From NCBI RefSeq assembly GCF_010093535.1, contig NW_022985176.1, positions 435,769 through 499,768 on the forward strand: a stretch of 64,000 nt of DNA, given 5' to 3'. The DNA is from Lindgomyces ingoldianus (lineage: Eukaryota; Ascomycota; Dothideomycetes; Pleosporales; Lindgomycetaceae). Each line of letters starts with the position of its first letter. The stretch's first letter is position 1. Of the stretch, positions 59,195 to 64,000 are shown one piece after another. The translations under genes were made by a program, and so were the position numbers. Below the pieces are notes generated by a model that worked only from the letters and a program-made list of their open reading frames with translations, did no database searches and was not told the origin of the DNA.

Positions 59195-60298
59195 ATGATA
59201 CTAACACTCTTCTTCCTCACTCTCCTCACGTCATCAAATGCCCTTCCCTCCACCCTTTCTCCCCGCGAAATCTGCACGCCCGCATCCTTTTCCAATCCCT
59301 CCAAAGACGACACTCCAGCCATCCTCTCTGCGCTTCAGAAATGCGGCAATGGCGGCCGTATTCTCCTCCCAAAGGGCACTACCTACACCATCCGCTCTCC
59401 AATCGACCTTTCTGCATGCCAGGCCTGTGATTTCCAAATCAACGGTCTCCTCGGCGTATCCACTGATTGGAACTTCTGGAGCGGGCAGCACGCCGTGTTT
59501 ACCATTATCTCGGGCCAAGCGGCCGTAATACGAAGTGACGGCAACACAGGCATCATCAATGCGAACTCGTACGGCGTCACTACCTCCTACAAAGAACCCT
59601 CCAAAACACCCAAGCTGTTCAGCATCACTAATTCCTCCAACATCCATTTCTCGGGTCTCAAGCTTAAGAACGTGTACGGCACGGCATTCGAGGTCACAGC
59701 AAAAACCACAGGCATGTATTTCTACGATATGGACATTGGCACGGAAGATAGCACAGCTCCGCCAACGGATGGATTCCAAATCAGCGACGCTAAACACGTG
59801 TACATCAACAATAATACAATCCGTGCAGACGGCGCGTGCGTTATGTTATTACCAAATGCTTCTAATGTTCAGGTGGAAGATACCACTTGTATCACTAGCG
59901 GAAGCACGAATCTCGGACCTAGCGGAATTGAATTCCAACTGGTCATCGGCACCGGGCTATCCTATGTCCGTAATATCCTTGTTAAGAATTTCCGGGCTAT
60001 TGGAACGATGAATGTTGTTGCGCTGTGGACTGGTCAGGAGACGCGGGAGGTACATACAATTGAGATCGCGAACGCGACGTTTGACAATGTGACGATGGAG
60101 GGCCCGGTTAAGCAGGCGGTGTATTTGGAGCAGTGTAGGCCTGGTTGGTGCGATTATAAGGCGAGGCTTAATGTTACGGGTACGAGTTTTCGGAAGTTTA
60201 AAGGGGCGGCGTTGAAAGGGAGTGAGATTAAGTGTCTGAATAAAGAGGATGTTTGCGGATTTAGTGAGGAGGGGTGGAATGTGAAGAGTGGGGGATGA
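59195..60298 (+). CDS. Secreted GH28-like (pectin-lyase-fold) protein, degenerate active site
   Basis: Intronless, 367 residues. Residues 1-16 form a signal peptide (hydrophobic core LTLFFLTLLTSS, likely cut after Ala16), so the product is secreted. Residues about 27-345 look like a right-handed beta-helix of the glycoside hydrolase 28 type: KDDTPAILSALQKC (37-50), GRILLPKG, NSSNIHFSGLKLKNVYGTAF, PTDGFQISDAKHVYINNNTI (190-209). Family members hydrolyse galacturonan or rhamnogalacturonan with NTDG, DD, GHG and RIK signatures. Here only the Asp of PTDG (192) is kept: DD aligns with GA in ADGACV (211-216), GHG with SGS (235-237), and RIK with VAL near 275-277. Several N-glycosylation sites (NSS, NNT, NAS, NAT, NVT). 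Two Cys pairs near the C-terminus (CRPGWC, CLNKEDVC). It may be a non-catalytic or functionally changed homologue. Confidence 0.85.
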   Translation: MILTLFFLTLLTSSNALPSTLSPREICTPASFSNPSKDDTPAILSALQKCGNGGRILLPKGTTYTIRSPIDLSACQACDFQINGLLGVSTDWNFWSGQHAVFTIISGQAAVIRSDGNTGIINANSYGVTTSYKEPSKTPKLFSITNSSNIHFSGLKLKNVYGTAFEVTAKTTGMYFYDMDIGTEDSTAPPTDGFQISDAKHVYINNNTIRADGACVMLLPNASNVQVEDTTCITSGSTNLGPSGIEFQLVIGTGLSYVRNILVKNFRAIGTMNVVALWTGQETREVHTIEIANATFDNVTMEGPVKQAVYLEQCRPGWCDYKARLNVTGTSFRKFKGAALKGSEIKCLNKEDVCGFSEEGWNVKSGG

Positions 60299-61700
60299 GG
60301 GCGAAAGTTGGAGGAGGGGGAAGAGGTGGCTGGTTGGTTGGGAAGCGCCAAAATTGGTCAGCGGACAATAGTTAAGGTTTGGAGAAAGGACTACGATGGC
60401 CATAACGACTTTGAGAGTATTATATTGTGAGCCGGTATCTTCGAATAAATTGCTATGCGAATATGGTCAATATTAGAATTAGGCATAGTGTTGGTAAACA
60501 GAGTCGTAATGTACCAGTTGAGGTGGTTCAGCCAAATAGCCCTACCAGACGACCGTCCTATGGTATGGAACACCTTAATTTTTCTAGCACTTCTCAACAG
60601 ATCCAGCAGCACTCAATCCAGCCCACCCTCGCTCGTTCTCCCTATTATCCATCACTCCAGACGACGCTATTTTTGACATTCGTGACCACACGACCGACCA
60701 ACAAACTCAAGACCGCTGAATGACATCCCATCTCCTCTCAGACCATAGAAGTATGCCAAGATATCAGCTACCACATTGTCTGATTTAGCACCATGAAGGA
60801 TATGTAATGGCCTCAAGTTCCACTCTACTGCACGCCAATCAATCCAGAAGTGTCAGCGACTTCCTAACCCGGGGGTCCTTCCCCTCCTCTACCGTCCACG
60901 GCGAAAACTGCCCCAGTAACGATTTCGACACTAAACTAGGAAAGAGCATTACCACCTCCGATGCCATCAAAGCCGAATTCACTGCACGCGGCTGCCTCCT
61001 AGAATATGCATAGCCCCCCAATCCCCCCCAACAAAGAAACATGCTAGCTCCCGCAAAGTCAGCGCCGAGCAGGAGCTGCTGTTGTAGGAGCAAGAGAAGT
61101 AGAAAAGGAACTTGAGTTGGTCGCTCAGCAGGATGAAATTTAATGTGTAGGGAACGAGGCTGGAACTCTTGGGATAGTATGAAAAAATCCACGGGAGCAT
61201 AGGCGTGCTGTGAAGAGCTGCGCCTTCGGGCGCATATTAAGGCGGTGCGGGTGCGGAGGAGGTGGAAGCCGGCGACAGAAAAACTCGCGAGTGGGGGGGA
61301 ATATCAAGGCCCCGTAAGGGTGGTCAAGACCACACCCAAACGGCAGAGAAGGGCACCCAAATAGAAGATCCAGGCCTCGCCAAGGGGTGTCTACACGAGA
61401 ACGACGGCATTCGGGGGTTGACGAGGGGATTCGGCGCGGGCTTAAATGATGAGCGCGGTAAAACAACGACAGTGAATAGTCGCGCGTGCATTTTATCCCC
61501 CTATATATATTCTTCTGCTGTGCTTGGTAGGAGGTTGACCTTTTGCCACTTGGAACAGTTAACGCTCGTTCAAATGTGTTAGCTAGGTGTTACGCCTGCT
61601 GCTTTAGCATATTCTTCCCATACCACGGGGCGTAAATAGGATAGTAGAACCAGTCCAAGCCACTATCTACTAGTGCCTGTCCCCTCTATGTATCATGACT
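60299..61700. other. Intergenic region between the GH28-like gene and MCR1
   Basis: An AATAAA at 60444-60449 could serve the upstream gene, 146 bp after its stop. Small open frames occur (60455-60676 plus, with NRVVMYQLRWFSQIALPDD; 60807-61013 plus, 68 codons) but none shows a recognisable domain, intron signals or a neighbour that would explain it. A TATATATA-like tract lies at 61501-61511. A plus frame at 61262-61582 is unsupported. Confidence 0.4.
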
Positions 61701-61941
61701 GCCCTAAAGGCTCTACATCAATACAACACTCTTCCGCTGCACCACCATCAGGCTTGCAGATGGGTTTGGTCTGTTAGGCTCCTTGCCGGAATCAGGGATG
61801 TATTACAGAGATGGTAGTTTCTATCATAACCGCATACCGTTGTGCCTGCTGGAGCCTCCGTGGAGGGAGCTGTTTTGACAAGGAAATCTATCTTCATCAG
61901 ACATAGTGTACAAGATTTCTCAGAAACTCTACATAATCTGC
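61701..61941 (-). other. Downstream (3' UTR) region of MCR1
   Basis: Follows the stop codon of the minus-strand reductase gene. Open frames here on the plus strand (61842-62036, 61906-62241) and minus strand (61748-62155) are shadows of the gene or chance. Confidence 0.45.
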
Positions 61942-63077
61942 TCAGAACTTGTACACCTGGTCCTTGCTGTACCCAAGATCTTTCAGTATGCCATCCAGCT
62001 CGCCCTGGTCCGTTGGGCTCTTCTTGCCCCCACTGATGGCCTTGTACATGCCTGGCGGTCCGCAAACGAAAATCTTGATCTTCTCGCCCTCTTTCGGTTC
62101 CGGGAGCACCGTCTTCAGCAGCTCCTTGGTTACGAATCCCTTCCCACCCTGCCACTGCTCTGGCGGGTTGTCCAAGACGTAGAATGCTCTGAACCGCTGG
62201 GGGTAGGTGTTTTCCAAGCGTTCCAGTTCCTTCTTGAGTAGAATATCTTCCTCGGAAATGTTGCCAAAGACGAGTGTGACCTTTGTCTTGTCCTCAGGAT
62301 TCTTGAAGATGGCATTCGCGACTTGCCACATTGGAGTAATGCCGGTTCCGCCGGCAATCATGGCCACGTGCTCATGCTTGTTAGGCGACCAGGGGTATTT
62401 AGGGATGGGGCCCTTGATGTCGAGGCGCTGGCCGGGCTCCATGTTGTGCATGTGCTCGGACATGGGGCCATTGGGATACTTCTTGACAATGAACTCGACG
62501 TAGCCCTTCTGGTCTGCATAATGTTAGACCACGTAAGGAGGAAGGGAGTACAACTTGCCAGTGTCGCTGGTGGGGGTGTAGGGCCGAATGACGGGCTTCT
62601 CCATGTTCGGGCCCTTGTACTTGGTGATGACGGCAGAAGCGATGGGTAGGCCGCTCTCCATGTCCTCCTCTGGCAGCTTGAAGGTGAACTTCTTGGTGTT
62701 GTGATTGATGATGTCGGCCTTCTCTAGCACCAAGGACAGGAAGCCCTGCTCTCCGCCCGTGAAGGCGGCCTTGACTGGCGCTGCGACCGAGCCAGAGACT
62801 TTTTTGGCCTCGGCTTTAGGAAGGGCGGTTGTGGGGGTGCCTCGTCTCATATAGAAGTAGCCACCGGAGAGGGCGGCTAGGGCAATGCCGGTATAAAGGA
62901 TTGAGTTATTGCCGCCGCTCTTTGGGGGATCGGATGCGTATCGACGGACATGCTGCCATTATGTTAGCTGCTGTGTTGACAGAGCTCCGGTTGATTTGTC
63001 ATGGCCGTAAGCGGCGGTAGGAAGTGCCATACCTGCCGCACCGTGTTTGCCGGCCGGAACACCTGTCGAGCGAACAT
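61942..63077 (-). CDS. MCR1: NADH-cytochrome b5 reductase, mitochondrial type (MCR1), three exons
   Basis: Exons 63077-63033, 62952-62559 and 62513-61942 join to 1011 bp, 336 residues. The enzyme passes electrons from NADH through FAD to cytochrome b5 (or other acceptors) in the outer membrane and intermembrane space of mitochondria. Residues 1-30 are a basic targeting sequence ([20 protein letters not shown]). Residues 33-50 are a single membrane segment ([18 protein letters not shown]). The FAD domain has RPYTPTS (138-144) and [10 protein letters not shown] (162-171). The NADH domain has [10 protein letters not shown] (201-210) and CGPPGM (297-302). The protein ends in KDQVYKF, with the terminal Phe typical of the family. 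Intron 1 (80 bp, GT-AG) has a CTAAC branch site. Intron 2 (45 bp) has a GC donor. The start codon is set by the signal peptide and the exon 1 frame. Confidence 0.93.
62514..62558 (-). other. MCR1 intron 2 (GC-AG, 45 bp)
   Basis: Donor GCAAGT follows ...ACTG, acceptor ATGCAG precedes ACCAG, branch-like CTAAC in between. Reading through gives a premature TAA, whereas removal joins RPYTPTSDT to [10 protein letters not shown], the continuous family sequence. No usable GT donor keeps the frame. Confidence 0.8.
62953..63032 (-). other. MCR1 intron 1 (GT-AG, 80 bp)
   Basis: Donor GTATGG after codon 15 (Gln). Branch-like CTAAC lies 10 bp before the acceptor GGCAG. Splicing joins the targeting peptide [15 protein letters not shown] to HVRRYASDP in phase 0. 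Confidence 0.85.
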
Positions 63078-63478
63078 GGCGAGAGGAATTGGCGTGATAG
63101 GGGAGAGAGAGAGAGGAGTTGGCTGAGATGCGAGGCAGAACAGACTGATGGGTTGCGGGTTTGATAGAGCGTGAGAGCTTGCCCTTCTGCCAAGCAAACG
63201 TCATCGCCGGCCCGCTTTCCGAAACGCCGAAGCCCGACGCGCAAAATCATTCACTGTACATACATCCACAACACCAGCCAACCATCTCCACCCCTCTCAA
63301 GTCGCTCACTCCTTCATCCGCACTATTGCTCCGTCATCCATCCTCTATCACCCTATCTATACTCATTGTTGCCTTTCCTTTGGAAGCCCTCCTTTCAGCT
63401 TCCCTGTCCGCGTCTCTATTCCCTCCTACAGTCCTGTTTCGCTTCATTGCTGCTCTGTGATTATCGCTGTCCCTCGTA
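63078..63478. promoter_or_regulatory. MCR1 upstream region
   Basis: Pyrimidine-rich tracts on the plus strand (63290-63470), as often seen in fungal promoters. Long open frames here (63161-63460 and 63171-63569 plus) are of low-complexity Ser/Pro/Leu composition and are not supported as genes. Confidence 0.35.
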
Positions 63479-63840
63479 TCAAAGTCCCATCCCTTTCGTT
63501 CCAGAAATATCCAATATCATCTTCAGAGGAGACCCAAATCTGCCTCGCTCCAGCTTGCTCGTGCCATGAGCCAGGCCCGACATCGTCCCGCGGTTGCCCC
63601 TCGTTGTCGTGGGGCTGCCCTCAACAAACGTGATGTTCTTGCCATCCGCCCACGCCCTTCTGTCCTGTGAACGGAATTCCGGTTCTCTGATAACCCCCAA
63701 CCCATCTTGATTGAAGGTCCAGCTATAAGCCCATCTCCCGTCCATAGTCAAGTGAAAAAGTGCAGAAAGTGCAACCCATTTCCTGTTCTGCCGGTCGAGT
63801 AGCCACAGAGCAACACTTCCCCCGCAATGGAGAGGTCAAA
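63479..63840 (-). CDS. Possible 3' end of an unidentified minus-strand gene
   Basis: A minus-strand frame ends at 63479 and can be read back through MTMDGRWAYSWTFNQDGLGV (63751-63692), EPEFRSQDRRAWADGKNIT, TMSGLAHGTSKLERGRFGSP and DISGTKGMGL; upstream of the Met the same frame continues (LLDRQNRKWVALSALFHL) to about 63835, where a stop appears. Composition looks protein-like rather than random, but no domain is recognised and no splice structure could be fixed. It could equally be non-coding. Confidence 0.25.
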
Positions 63841-64000
63841 TTCTTCCGAGTCCTTGCTGCCCCCAGCTTACAAAGGTACTCCCTTCTGCCAGGCCACAAT
63901 GAACATGGCTGCATTCTCGTCTCACCGACCTATATGTCAGCCTGCTGACTGAAAAAGACGGCCTACCACCGCTTCCTGACATCAAACCATTGTTGGCTCT
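63841..64000. other. Right window edge, no feature assigned
   Basis: Balanced composition. Short frames on both strands (63723-63914 minus, 63760-63948 plus) lack recognisable content. The end is truncated by the window. Confidence 0.3.

Noticed and set aside
59234..59797. 187-codon minus-strand frame opposite the GH28-like gene, and 158-codon plus frame 59535-60011
   Set aside because: Shadows of a well supported secreted-protein gene.
61748..62155. 135-codon minus-strand frame over the 3' part of MCR1
   Set aside because: Different phase from the conserved reductase frame, which has all expected motifs.
62829..63020. Plus-strand frames opposite MCR1 (also 61906-62241, 62323-62649)
   Set aside because: Antisense shadows of conserved coding exons.
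1..64000. tRNA, rRNA or other RNA genes
   Set aside because: No cloverleaf-like or rRNA-like sequence was recognised on reading either strand; absence cannot be proved without a covariance-model search.

Overview
The window is from a filamentous ascomycete (Pezizomycotina). About the first 58 kb is AT-rich, gene-free and made of transposable elements decayed mainly by C-to-T/G-to-A change, with TAG/TAA stops where Gln, Trp or Arg codons stood. This pattern is that of repeat-induced point mutation (RIP). The last 6 kb (about 58.1-64.0 kb) has ordinary base composition and fungal genes with short introns. A genus cannot be named from this sequence.

The repeat block is mostly one nested stack, which can be unfolded because several elements occur more than once and give each other's empty sites. 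The oldest visible layer is a minus-strand Ty1/Copia-like element, 'Copia-A copy 2', left as pieces at 6092-6449, 13779-15636, 33258-35102 and 47315-48213. Its left end is cut by a second copy (copy 1, 1255-6091). Into copy 2 went: (i) a complete plus-strand Copia-A (6450-13778, two 266-bp LTRs, 5-bp duplication atagt), itself hit by a 1.1-kb fold-back pogo/Fot1 element (9969-11068); (ii) a second Copia family, 'Copia-C' (from 15637, minus strand), whose 5' LTR was split by a 12.1-kb element D (20974-33062) that carries a canonical Helitron Rep/helicase reading frame but has 65-bp terminal inverted repeats; (iii) a 12.2-kb Helitron-type element H (35103-47314) with its own, different Rep/helicase, hit by two pogo/Fot1 elements (39064-40927 and 43020-44151).

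Right of the stack (48.2-58.0 kb) lie solo LTRs, a truncated second Copia-C (49678-52406), a Ty3/gypsy pol remnant (about 53.0-56.7 kb) with a 197-bp GC-rich insertion, and fragments of the Copia-A LTR, pogo and element D ends. Copia-C LTRs carry a 10-bp minisatellite of variable copy number, and both assembly gaps (15819-16023, 33148-33257) fall in Copia-C LTRs at or next to it.

The unique region holds a decayed host-like pseudogene beside the repeat boundary (about 58.2-58.8 kb), an intronless secreted GH28-like pectin-lyase-fold protein that lacks the usual polygalacturonase catalytic residues (59195-60298, plus), and a three-exon mitochondrial NADH-cytochrome b5 reductase gene of the MCR1 type (61942-63077, minus) with a GC-AG intron. 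These genes show no pathway link; they are neighbours at the edge of a silent repeat island.
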